From contig JAMHWF010000087.1 of assembly GCA_035911095.1 (NCBI GenBank), positions 134,367 to 198,366 on the forward strand: a stretch of 64,000 nucleotides of DNA. The letters are read 5' to 3'. Positions 1 to 7,481 of the stretch are shown here, piece by piece; position 1 is the stretch's first letter, and each line of letters begins with the position of its first letter. This DNA comes from JAMHWF01 sp035911095. Its GTDB lineage: Bacteria > Pseudomonadota > Gammaproteobacteria > Burkholderiales > Burkholderiaceae_C. Position numbers and translations under genes: made by a program. The notes below the pieces were generated by a model, which was not told the origin of the DNA, did no database searches, and saw only the letters and a program-made list of their open reading frames with translations.

Positions 1-732
1 CCCGACCCAGAGCACCGGCCCGCGGCCCCACTCGCGCAGCAGGCGCGCCGCGTCGTCGACCAGCTCGTCCATCGTGTACGGGCCGGGTGGCACCGCCGAG
101 GCGCCGTGCCCGCGGTGGTCGTAGCGCAGCACCGGGTGGCGCGCGCCTAGCGCCGACGCCAGTCCGTCCCACATTGCGAGGTCGAGGCCGAGCGCATGGC
201 TCAGCACCACCGGCGTGCCCTCGGCCGCGCCCTGCAGCGCGACATGCAGCTGCGGCTGGCTGAAGGTGTGGTGGCTGACCACGCGCGTCGGCGGCACCAG
301 CGGCGCCGGCGGTGGCGCCAGGCCTTCGGCCACCAGGATCTCGCCGGCGATCTTGATCGCCGTGTTGGCGGCCGGCACGCCGCAGTAGATCGCACCCTGA
401 ATCAGCGTCTCCTTGATCTGCTCGACCGTCACGCCGTCGCCGGCCTTCGCGGCGCGGATCGCGGCGCGGCAGTGCAGCTCGAACTCCTCCCAGCGCGCCA
501 GGCCCATCGTCATGCCGAGCACGAGCAGGCGGCGCGTCGTGCGGTCGAGCCCCGGGCGGCCCCAGACGTCGTGCCAGGCGTAGCGCGTGATGAAGGCCTG
601 GAAGTCGGCGTTGAAGGCGTTGGCACCGGCCGTCGAGCGCTCGACCCAGGCATCGCCGAGCACCCGGCGGCGGTTCTTCAGGCCGCGGTCGAAGTCGTCT
701 TCGCGCGTGTCGGCGGAGGTGTGTTCGCTCAT
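1..732 (-). CDS. 4-carboxymuconolactone decarboxylase / 3-oxoadipate enol-lactonase fusion (3' end outside window)
   Basis: Reading the minus strand from the ATG at 732 gives an open frame that runs off the window after 244 codons. Residues 1-136 match the carboxymuconolactone decarboxylase (PcaC, AhpD-like) family: GRPGLDRTTRRLLVLGMTMG, then ELHCRAAI and a QGAIYCGVPAANTA segment. After a Pro-rich linker (about 137-152) an alpha/beta-hydrolase begins, with LSHALGLDLAMWD and RYDHRGHGAS, typical of PcaD enol-lactonases. The nucleophile elbow lies beyond the edge. Together the domains would convert 4-carboxymuconolactone to 3-oxoadipate in the protocatechuate branch of the beta-ketoadipate pathway. 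The ATG overlaps the pcaB stop (ATGA), so the two are translationally coupled. The domain order is the reverse of actinobacterial PcaL. Confidence 0.88.
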   Translation of the reverse strand, partial: MSEHTSADTREDDFDRGLKNRRRVLGDAWVERSTAGANAFNADFQAFITRYAWHDVWGRPGLDRTTRRLLVLGMTMGLARWEEFELHCRAAIRAAKAGDGVTVEQIKETLIQGAIYCGVPAANTAIKIAGEILVAEGLAPPPAPLVPPTRVVSHHTFSQPQLHVALQGAAEGTPVVLSHALGLDLAMWDGLASALGARHPVLRYDHRGHGASAVPPGPYTMDELVDDAARLLREWGRGPVLWVG

Positions 733-2147
733 CGGGGATCCTTGGTGAAAAGAGGGTCGCGGTCGTCGCCGCCGGCAGCCTGCGCGCTGCGCTCTTGGCG
801 CAGCGCCCGCAACCGCTGGCGCGCCAGCGCAGCCGCAGGCGCGGCGGCGAGGTCGAGGTCGAAGATCGCGTCGAGGCGTTCGCGGCCGGGCCGCGCGCCG
901 GGCACGTCGCCAGCTGCCAGCGCGGCTTCGGCGACGGCGCGCAATGGCCGGCGAGACTGCACCGCCTGCTGCGACCAGCACTCGACAAGGCCGTGCGCGC
1001 CGGCCTTGCCGATCGTCTCGGCCAGTGCGACGGCCAGTGCCTCGGCGTGCACGAGACCTCCCAGGCGTTCGATGTTCTCGCGCATGCGGCCGGCGTCGAC
1101 CTCGAGGCCGGCTGCGACCTCGCGCATCGCGCGCACCGCGCCGTGCGTGCTGATGCACAGGCCCGCCCACTCGGCCAGCTCGGCCTGCCAGTTGCCGAGA
1201 CCGCGTTCCTGCTCCTGCGGCATCGCCGCGAGCAGGCCGGCGACCCGCTGCGGCGCCCGCTGCGCCGCCGCCAGTGCGACCATGGCGCCGACCGGGTTCC
1301 GCTTGTGCGGCATCGCCGAGGAGCCGCCGCGGCCCGGGCCCGCCGGCTCGGCCAGCTCGCCGATCTCGCCTTGCGACATCAGCGACAGGTCGCGCGCCAC
1401 CTTGCCGAGCGAGCCGCAGAGCAGGCCGAGCTCACAGCCGAGCCCGACCCACTCGTCGCGCTGGGTGTGCCAGGTACCGACCGGCACGCGCAGCGCGAGC
1501 GCCCCGGCCATACGGCGCGCCACCGCAGCACCGGCCGGGCCCATGACGCCGAGGGTGCCCACCGCGCCGCCGAGCTGCAGCTGCAGCGCCTGCCGGGCCG
1601 CCGCGCGCAGCCGGGTGCGGGCGCGCGCCAGCGGCTCGACCCAGGCCAGCAACTTGAACCCGAGGCTCGTGACGAGCGCCGGCTGCATCAGTGTGCGCGC
1701 CAGCACCGGGGTTGCCACATGGTGTTCGGCGACGTCAAGCAACGACTCGACCAGCACGTCGAGGTCGGCCTCGATCAGGGCCAGCGCCCGCCGCGTGACG
1801 AGCACCAGGCCGGTGTCGATCACGTCCTGACTGGTGCTGCCGAAGTGCACGTGCCTTGCCGCCTCGGCATCGAACAGCGCGACCGTCTCGATCAGCCGCT
1901 TGACGAGCGGGATCGCGAGGCTGCCTGCGCGGCCGCTGGCGGCGATCAGCGCCGGCACGTCGTAGAGGTCGGCCTTGCAGACGCCCGCGATCGCGACCGC
2001 AGCGCCCGCCGGGATCAGCCCCTCGGCCGCCTGCGCGCGGGCGAGCGCGGCCTCGAAGTCCATCATCCCCTGCACGATCGAGCGCTCGCCGAAGACCTCG
2101 AGGATCTCGGGCGTCGACAGGAAGGCTTCGAAGGCGAGCGCGGACAT
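729..2147 (-). CDS. pcaB: 3-carboxy-cis,cis-muconate cycloisomerase
   Basis: This 472-residue protein belongs to the fumarase/aspartase superfamily. It carries FGSTSQDVIDTG near residue 102 and the family signature GSSAMPHKRNPVGA at 275-288, which forms part of the active site shared between subunits. The enzyme cyclises 3-carboxy-cis,cis-muconate to 4-carboxymuconolactone, the substrate of the decarboxylase encoded next in the operon. Its TGA stop overlaps the downstream ATG by 4 nt. Length is close to that of known PcaB proteins. Ring-cleavage genes are not in the window and could lie beyond the left edge. Confidence 0.9.
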   Translation of the reverse strand: MSALAFEAFLSTPEILEVFGERSIVQGMMDFEAALARAQAAEGLIPAGAAVAIAGVCKADLYDVPALIAASGRAGSLAIPLVKRLIETVALFDAEAARHVHFGSTSQDVIDTGLVLVTRRALALIEADLDVLVESLLDVAEHHVATPVLARTLMQPALVTSLGFKLLAWVEPLARARTRLRAAARQALQLQLGGAVGTLGVMGPAGAAVARRMAGALALRVPVGTWHTQRDEWVGLGCELGLLCGSLGKVARDLSLMSQGEIGELAEPAGPGRGGSSAMPHKRNPVGAMVALAAAQRAPQRVAGLLAAMPQEQERGLGNWQAELAEWAGLCISTHGAVRAMREVAAGLEVDAGRMRENIERLGGLVHAEALAVALAETIGKAGAHGLVECWSQQAVQSRRPLRAVAEAALAAGDVPGARPGRERLDAIFDLDLAAAPAAALARQRLRALRQERSAQAAGGDDRDPLFTKDPR

Positions 2148-2234
2148 GGGCGGCGGGTCGGGTGCGGCCCCGGATGCTAGTGCAGCGCGACCGAAGCAGC
2201 GTGCGCTCTGCGCCGTCGGGCGCGGGCAGAGCGG

Positions 2235-3554
2235 CTAGGGCGCGAGCGCGGCCTCGGTGCCGGAGGTGCCGGCCTCGAGATGCGAGACCAGCACCTTGTC
2301 GACCCGCTTGCCGTCGAGGTCGACGACCTCGAAGCGCCAGCCGTTCCACTCGACGCTGTCCGAGGTGCGCGGCAGGCGGCCGAGCAGCAGCATGATCATC
2401 CCGGCCAGCGTGTTGTAGCGCCCGCGGTCCTCCTCGGGCAGCTCCTTCAAGGCCAGCCGGTCCTTCAGCTCGGGCACCGGGATCAGCCCGTCGAGCAGCC
2501 AGGTGCCATCGTCGCGCTGCACCGCCCAGGCGTCCTCGCCGGACGGCGGCGTGAACTCGCCGGTGATCGCCTCCAGCACGTCGCGCACGGTGATCACACC
2601 CTGCACCTCGCCGTACTCGTCGACGACGAAGACGAGCTGCGCGCTCGAGGCGCGGAAGTGCTCAAGCAGTTCCATGCCCGACAAGGTTTCGGGCACGAAG
2701 ACCGGCGGCTGCAAATGCTCGGTGAGCGAGAGCGGGTCGCCGCGCAGCACCTGCTGCAGCAGGCTCTGCGCCGAGACGATGCCGAGCACGTCGTCGAGCC
2801 CGCCGCGACACACCGGGTAGCGCGAGTGCTGACCCTCGTTGACCACGCGCAGCACCTCTTCGGGCGGGTCGTCGGCGTCGAGCCAGGTGACCTCGGCGCG
2901 GGGCACCATCATCGAGCCGACCTGACGGTCGTCGAGGCGGAACACGTTGCGCACCATCTGGTGTTCGTGCGCCTCGATGATGCCGGCGTCGAGGCCTTCC
3001 TCGAGCTGGGCGGCGATCTCCTCCTCGGTCACGCTGCGCACCCGCGCGTCGCGGATGCCGAGCAGGCGCAGCGTCGCGCCGGTGCACAGCATCAGCAGCG
3101 CGACGAAGGGCCGGGTCGCGACCGACAGCCACTCCATCGGCGTCGCGACCAGGCGCGAGACCAGCTCCGGGAACATCTGGCCGATGCGCTTGGGCACCAA
3201 CTCGCCGAAGATGATCGTGACGAAGGTGATCGTGATGACGACCGCTGCGGTGGCCGTCACCGCCGCCGCCCCTTCCGACATGCCGAAGACCTCGCCCAGC
3301 CAGCCCGACAGCGGCTCGGCGAAGGCGTTCTCGCCGACGATGCCGTTGAGCACGCCGATCGACGTGATGCCGATCTGCACCGTCGACAGGAACTTGGTCG
3401 GGTTCTCGTGCAGGTCGAGGGCCGACTGGGCACCGGCCTCGCCCGCTTCGATCGCCACCTGCAGGCGTGCCTTGCGGGCCGCCGTCAACGCCATCTCGGA
3501 CATGGCGAACACGCCGTTGAGCAGGATCAGGCCGATCAGTAGGGCAACTTCCAT
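2235..3554 (-). CDS. HlyC/CorC family transporter (DUF21-CBS-CBS-CorC_C)
   Basis: 439 residues. The N-terminal DUF21 membrane domain (about 1-180) has several hydrophobic helices, starting MEVALLIGLILLNGVFAMSE. A CBS pair follows at about 200-325 (NVFRLDDRQVGSMMVPR and GVITVRDVLEAITGEF are typical pieces), then a small CorC/HlyC C-terminal domain (about 340-425, with ELPEEDRGRYNTLAGMI). Homologues (YtfL, YfjD, TlyC and the CNNM family) are linked to magnesium or cobalt efflux and membrane integrity. The old 'hemolysin' name is not supported by function. The gene is separated from pcaB by about 87 bp on the same strand, and is probably unrelated to aromatic degradation. Confidence 0.88.
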   Translation of the reverse strand: MEVALLIGLILLNGVFAMSEMALTAARKARLQVAIEAGEAGAQSALDLHENPTKFLSTVQIGITSIGVLNGIVGENAFAEPLSGWLGEVFGMSEGAAAVTATAAVVITITFVTIIFGELVPKRIGQMFPELVSRLVATPMEWLSVATRPFVALLMLCTGATLRLLGIRDARVRSVTEEEIAAQLEEGLDAGIIEAHEHQMVRNVFRLDDRQVGSMMVPRAEVTWLDADDPPEEVLRVVNEGQHSRYPVCRGGLDDVLGIVSAQSLLQQVLRGDPLSLTEHLQPPVFVPETLSGMELLEHFRASSAQLVFVVDEYGEVQGVITVRDVLEAITGEFTPPSGEDAWAVQRDDGTWLLDGLIPVPELKDRLALKELPEEDRGRYNTLAGMIMLLLGRLPRTSDSVEWNGWRFEVVDLDGKRVDKVLVSHLEAGTSGTEAALAP

Positions 3555-3612
3555 CGGGGGCGGCCGGTCTTCGGGGGCGCCGGCGCGCGACAGGCTGGGC
3601 TGGCAAGGGTAG

Positions 3613-3618
3613 CAGAAT
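3613..3618 (+). promoter_or_regulatory. -10-like hexamer CAGAAT before apaH
   Basis: CAGAAT ends 7 nt before the ATG at 3626. There is no Shine-Dalgarno between, so transcription would start at or next to the start codon. One of a set of similarly placed hexamers in this window. Confidence 0.45.
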
Positions 3619-3625
3619 GGGTGCC

Positions 3626-4462
3626 ATGGACCTCCTGATCGGTGACGTGCAGGGCTGCTGCGGGGCCCTCGACCGGCTGCTCGACGAGGCCGGCTTCTCG
3701 CCGTCGCGCGATCGGATCTGGCTGCTCGGCGACCTGGTCAACCGCGGCCCGCAGTCGCTGCGCACGCTGCGCCGCCTGCGCGCGCTCGGCGACGCGGCGC
3801 GCTGCGTGCTCGGCAACCACGACCTGCACCTGCTTGCGGTCGCCGCCGGCGGGCGACGCGTGCACCGCCAGGACACGATCGACGAGGTGCTCGCGGCGTC
3901 CGACCGCGAGGCGCTGCTCGACTGGCTGCGGCACCAACGCATGGCGCGCCAGGTGCACGGCTGGTTGCTGGTGCATGCCGGCGTCGTCCCGCAATGGGAC
4001 CTGGCCTTGACCCTGGACCTGGCCGCCGAGGTCGAAGACATGCTGCGCAGCGAAGCGCTGAACGGTTTCCTGCAGATCATGTACGGCGACGAGCCGCTGC
4101 GCTGGGACCCGTCGCTCGAAGGTGCGCGCCGCCTGCGCTTCGTGATCAACGTGCTGACGCGGGTGCGCTTCGTCGGGCGCGACGACGGCGCGCTCGACCT
4201 CAACACGAAGGAAGGCGCGCAGGGCGCCCCCGAGGGCCTCGTGCCCTGGTTCGACGCCCCGGGGCGACGCACCGCCGGGGTCTCGGTCGCCTTCGGGCAC
4301 TGGTCGACGCTGGGCCTGCTGCAGCGCCCGGACCTGCTGGCGCTGGACACCGGCTGCGTCTGGGGCGGGCGACTCAGCGCGGCGCGGCTGGCCGCCGATG
4401 GCACGGTCGAGATCCTGCAGGTGCCCTGCCTGCAGGCGCAGGCACCGGGCGGCGTGGCCTGA
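3626..4462 (+). CDS. apaH: bis(5'-nucleosyl)-tetraphosphatase, symmetrical
   Basis: 278 residues from the chosen ATG; an in-frame ATG three codons earlier (3617) would sit inside the -10-like element. The product hydrolyses Ap4A to two ADP and belongs to the calcineurin-like metallophosphatases. Motifs follow the family order: IGDVQGC at the N terminus, GDLVNRGP, LGNHDLHLLAV, then LLVHAGVVPQWD, and near the end FGHWS and LDTGCVWGG. The start MDLLIGDVQGC aligns with the usual ApaH N terminus. It is followed by a tRNA gene on the same strand. Confidence 0.95.
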   Translation: MDLLIGDVQGCCGALDRLLDEAGFSPSRDRIWLLGDLVNRGPQSLRTLRRLRALGDAARCVLGNHDLHLLAVAAGGRRVHRQDTIDEVLAASDREALLDWLRHQRMARQVHGWLLVHAGVVPQWDLALTLDLAAEVEDMLRSEALNGFLQIMYGDEPLRWDPSLEGARRLRFVINVLTRVRFVGRDDGALDLNTKEGAQGAPEGLVPWFDAPGRRTAGVSVAFGHWSTLGLLQRPDLLALDTGCVWGGRLSAARLAADGTVEILQVPCLQAQAPGGVA

Positions 4463-4552
4463 CGCACCGCGACGGGGCCCGTGCCCGGCGCTGCTGCCCC
4501 ACGGCGCGCAGGGCGGCAGGCGCCGGACGCCTCGGGTGGCGCCGACAGCTCC

Positions 4553-4558
4553 TAGAAT
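4553..4558 (+). promoter_or_regulatory. -10 element TAGAAT of tRNA-Ser
   Basis: TAGAAT lies 9 nt before the first base of the tRNA, the expected distance from a sigma-70 -10 box to a start just ahead of a tRNA. No convincing -35 hexamer is visible in the GC-rich sequence upstream. Confidence 0.55.
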
Positions 4559-4567
4559 CGCCGCGCG

Positions 4568-4657
4568 GGAAGCGTGGCCGAGCGGTTGAAGGCACCGGTC
4601 TTGAAAACCGGCGACGGGGCGACCCGTTCGTGAGTTCGAATCTCACCGCTTCCGCCA
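4568..4657 (+). tRNA. tRNA-Ser(UGA)
   Basis: 90 nt with encoded CCA. The acceptor stem pairs GGAAGCG with CGCTTCC. The anticodon arm is CCGGT-CTTGAAA-ACCGG with anticodon TGA. The long variable arm (GCGACGGGGCGACCCGTTCGT region) is the class II form expected for serine, followed by the T arm GAGTTCGAATCTC. The discriminator is G. Confidence 0.97.
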
Positions 4658-4769
4658 GACAAGGCTGCCACGCCCGTCCGACTTGTACGGCGCATCGCGC
4701 TGCACTAAGGTTGGCCGTTGTCCATCATCTCTGCCAGTGCATGTACGCCCCATACGGCCACCGTCGGAC

Positions 4770-5573
4770 ATGAGCCCGCTGATCGTTCGCCGCGAAGGCG
4801 CGGTCGAACATTGGTCTCTGGCCCAACCGGACCTGGACAGGCTGAGCGACGAAGCGACCGATGCCCTGGTGGCGTCCTGTGTGCGCGTCGCCGGCGAAGC
4901 CTCGGTGCGGGCCGTCGTGCTCTGCGGCCCGCGCAGCGCGGAGATCGGGCATGACGCCACGAGCGGGTGGAAGGCCAGCCGCGACTGCCCGCACCAGGCG
5001 ACCGCCAGGGCGCCCGCCCCGGCGCTCGACGTCCCGTTCGTGGCATTGCTCGACCGGCTCGATACCCTGCCTCAGCTGGTCGTCGCCTCGGTCGATGCCG
5101 GCGCCTGTGGCCCCCTCGTCGCGATGATGAGTTGCGCCGACGCCTGCATCAGCGCGCAGGGCGCCCTGTTCCAGCCGCCGCAGGCGGCCGGGCCGGCCCT
5201 GATGCGCATCGAGACCCTGGTTTCGCGCCGCATCGGTGCGCGGATGACCCGGGCCTGGCTGGCGGGGCGCCGCACCTGGACGGCCGAACTGGCCTTCGAG
5301 GCCGGGCTGGTGCACGAGGTCGTCGCGCCCGAGGCGCTGGACAGCGCGGTGCAGCAGACGCTCGAAGCCCACCAGCGCGCGGGACCGAAGGCGGTCGCGC
5401 GCACCAAGGCACTGCGGCGTCGCATCGCCGGCGGCCTGCACGTCTCGCTGCGGCCGCGCGAGCCGATCCACCATCACCCGCCGGCAGCGTCCCCGGCCCC
5501 GGCCGTCGAGATGGCCGATGCGGGCGGGGAACGGCGCGGCCGGCAGGTACCGGCCACCGAGCGACGCCGCTGA
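4770..5573 (+). CDS. enoyl-CoA hydratase/isomerase (crotonase)-family protein
   Basis: 267 residues from the ATG that opens MSPLIVRREGAVEHWSL; upstream in-frame sequence looks like leader. A crotonase core is recognisable: VRAVVLCGP, then LPQLVVASVDAGACGPLVA in the place of the usual KPxIAAVNGxAxGGG oxyanion-hole strand, CADACISAQGALFQPPQ, and RIGARMTRAWLAGRRTWTAELAFEAGLVHEV. The oxyanion-hole loop is degenerate and the classical catalytic glutamates are not evident, so the reaction cannot be named. The last 50 residues are rich in Pro, Arg and His and look disordered. It follows the tRNA directly and has no operon partner. Confidence 0.72.
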   Translation: MSPLIVRREGAVEHWSLAQPDLDRLSDEATDALVASCVRVAGEASVRAVVLCGPRSAEIGHDATSGWKASRDCPHQATARAPAPALDVPFVALLDRLDTLPQLVVASVDAGACGPLVAMMSCADACISAQGALFQPPQAAGPALMRIETLVSRRIGARMTRAWLAGRRTWTAELAFEAGLVHEVVAPEALDSAVQQTLEAHQRAGPKAVARTKALRRRIAGGLHVSLRPREPIHHHPPAASPAPAVEMADAGGERRGRQVPATERRR

Positions 5574-5657
5574 GGGCGACACACGCCACCGAAGGGGTCG
5601 CGGCGCGGGCGGCGCCCGGCCACCGGCCACCGGCACGCCGACCGACAAGCGGCAACC

Positions 5658-7481
5658 TCAAGCGACGCAGGTGCGGTTCTTGCCCGTCCGCTTGGCTTCG
5701 TAGAGGGCTTCGTCGGCGCGCTCGAGCGCCTGCTCGAGCCGCTCGCCTTCGCGGTGCAGGGTCATGCCGGCCGAGAAGGTCACGAAGACCGGGTTGCTCT
5801 CGTGCATGAACAAGGCCTGCGTCATCGCGCGCTGCATGCGCGAGAGCACCTGCTGCGCCTCTTCGACCGGGGTCGACGGCAGCATCACGACGAACTCCTC
5901 GCCGCCATAGCGGGCGACCGTGTCGCTCGGCCTCAGTTGCTGGCTGACGCGTGCGGCGAGCGACTTCAGGGCCTCGTCGCCGGCGCCGTGACCGAGGCTG
6001 TCGTTCAGGCGCTTGAAGTCGTCCACATCGAGCAGCGCCAGCACGAGCGGGCCGCTGCCGCGATCGGCGCGGGAGCACTCGGTCTCGAAGGCGCGCAGCA
6101 GGCCGCGCCGGTTGGCGATCTGCGTCAGCTGGTCGGTCGAGACCTCGTCGGACAGGCGACGCAACTCGCTTTCCAGCGTCTGCACCCGGTCGGACAGCTC
6201 GGTGGCGCGGGCATGCTCGTCCTGCAGACGCTGCTGGGCGGCGCTCACCAGGCCCTGCACGGTGCGGCTCTCGGCCACCATCTCGCGCACCGCACCGGCG
6301 AGGCCTTCGAGCGAGTCGGCGCGCTCGATCACGTCGGCGTAGCGCCCGACGCTCTCGTGGAAGCGGCCGGTCTGCTGGCCGAGCTCGCCGACCTCCTGCA
6401 GCATCTGGTGGATCATCGACTTCAGCGCGTCGCGCGCCTGCGCGCGCTCGACGCGCAGCTCGCGCTGGCGCACCCGCGTGTGGTGCAGCAGCGCACCGGC
6501 CGAGCGGATCGCGCGCACGCTCGGCTGGCCGGCGATCTGGTCGCGCATCGCCTCGCACTGCCCGCGCGCCCAGCTGTCGTCCTCGGCCACGTCGGCCAGG
6601 CCGTCGGCGAGGTCGCGGCACAGGTCGTGGCTGTGGCGCAGCAGTTGCTCGCGCCGGCGCAGCAGGCGTTCGGCCTCCTCGGCCTGGCTGCGGGCCAGGG
6701 CCACCAGCTCGGCCCGGATGTCGCCTTCGGCGAGTTGCGCCAGGACACCGTCGAGCCCGGCGGCAAGGCCGGCACTGGACGCGTCTTCGGCAGGCAGGGC
6801 ACGGGCGAGCGCACCGCCGAGGCAGCCGGCGATCTCGCGCAGCGGGCGGTCGCCGTCGCTGCCGGCATCCGCCGTGGCGCCGCGGGCTGCGACCTCGGTC
6901 ATCGCGGCAGTGGCCACGGCTTCGGTCGGCTGGCCTGCCGCGTCGTTCGCGGCGGGCGTCGGCTGGCCGGCGGCATCGCCTTCCCACCCGGCGAGCAGCT
7001 GGGTCAGCCGGCGCAGCAGGCGCGGCGCGTCGCCGCGGCTGCCATCGATCACCGTGTGCAGGCTCTCCTTCTTGCGCGCGAGCGTCCATTGGCGGTCATT
7101 GCGCTCGAGGCCGCGCACCAGGCGCTCGATCGTCGCGGCGAGCTGACGCGACTGCTCGCTTTCGGCTTCGGCTGCACGTTCGAGCAGGCGCTCAGCCTGC
7201 GGCCAGGCCCCGGCCACGAAGGCCTGCCGCAGCGCGCCACGCGCCGCCTCCTCGCGCACCGTCAGCGCGGCAAGGCGGTCGAGCAGCGCGGCGGCGCGCT
7301 CGGGCAGCACGGCGCGCGCCGGCTGCCCCAACTCGTCATCGTAGGCGCGGGCGTAGTTCTCGGGCGTCGGTTCGAGCTTGGCCAGCGCGAGGCGCCGGAA
7401 GGCGGCCTTCGCGACCTGGGCGGGCTGCAGCCCGGGCGTGCCCTGGGCGGTGCCCGCGGCGGAGCGGGTTTCCGCCGTCAT
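5658..7481 (-). CDS. diguanylate cyclase (GGDEF domain)
   Basis: 607 residues with no predicted membrane segment. The N-terminal 430 residues are largely helical with coiled-coil stretches and no named sensor domain. The C-terminal GGDEF domain (about 435-600) starts DQLTQIANRRGLL, has LLDVDDFKRLNDSLGHGAGD and the active-site loop RYGGEEF. The inhibitory I-site RPSD sits five residues before GGEEF, as in feedback-controlled cyclases, so the enzyme should make c-di-GMP and be product-inhibited. The ATG overlaps the stop of the upstream REC-GGDEF-EAL gene (ATGA). It is the last gene of a three-gene signalling operon. Confidence 0.92.
   Translation of the reverse strand: MTAETRSAAGTAQGTPGLQPAQVAKAAFRRLALAKLEPTPENYARAYDDELGQPARAVLPERAAALLDRLAALTVREEAARGALRQAFVAGAWPQAERLLERAAEAESEQSRQLAATIERLVRGLERNDRQWTLARKKESLHTVIDGSRGDAPRLLRRLTQLLAGWEGDAAGQPTPAANDAAGQPTEAVATAAMTEVAARGATADAGSDGDRPLREIAGCLGGALARALPAEDASSAGLAAGLDGVLAQLAEGDIRAELVALARSQAEEAERLLRRREQLLRHSHDLCRDLADGLADVAEDDSWARGQCEAMRDQIAGQPSVRAIRSAGALLHHTRVRQRELRVERAQARDALKSMIHQMLQEVGELGQQTGRFHESVGRYADVIERADSLEGLAGAVREMVAESRTVQGLVSAAQQRLQDEHARATELSDRVQTLESELRRLSDEVSTDQLTQIANRRGLLRAFETECSRADRGSGPLVLALLDVDDFKRLNDSLGHGAGDEALKSLAARVSQQLRPSDTVARYGGEEFVVMLPSTPVEEAQQVLSRMQRAMTQALFMHESNPVFVTFSAGMTLHREGERLEQALERADEALYEAKRTGKNRTCVA

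Noticed and set aside
2235..3554. Haemolysin
   Set aside because: The DUF21-CBS-CorC architecture is an ion-transport or membrane-integrity family; the haemolysin label is historical.
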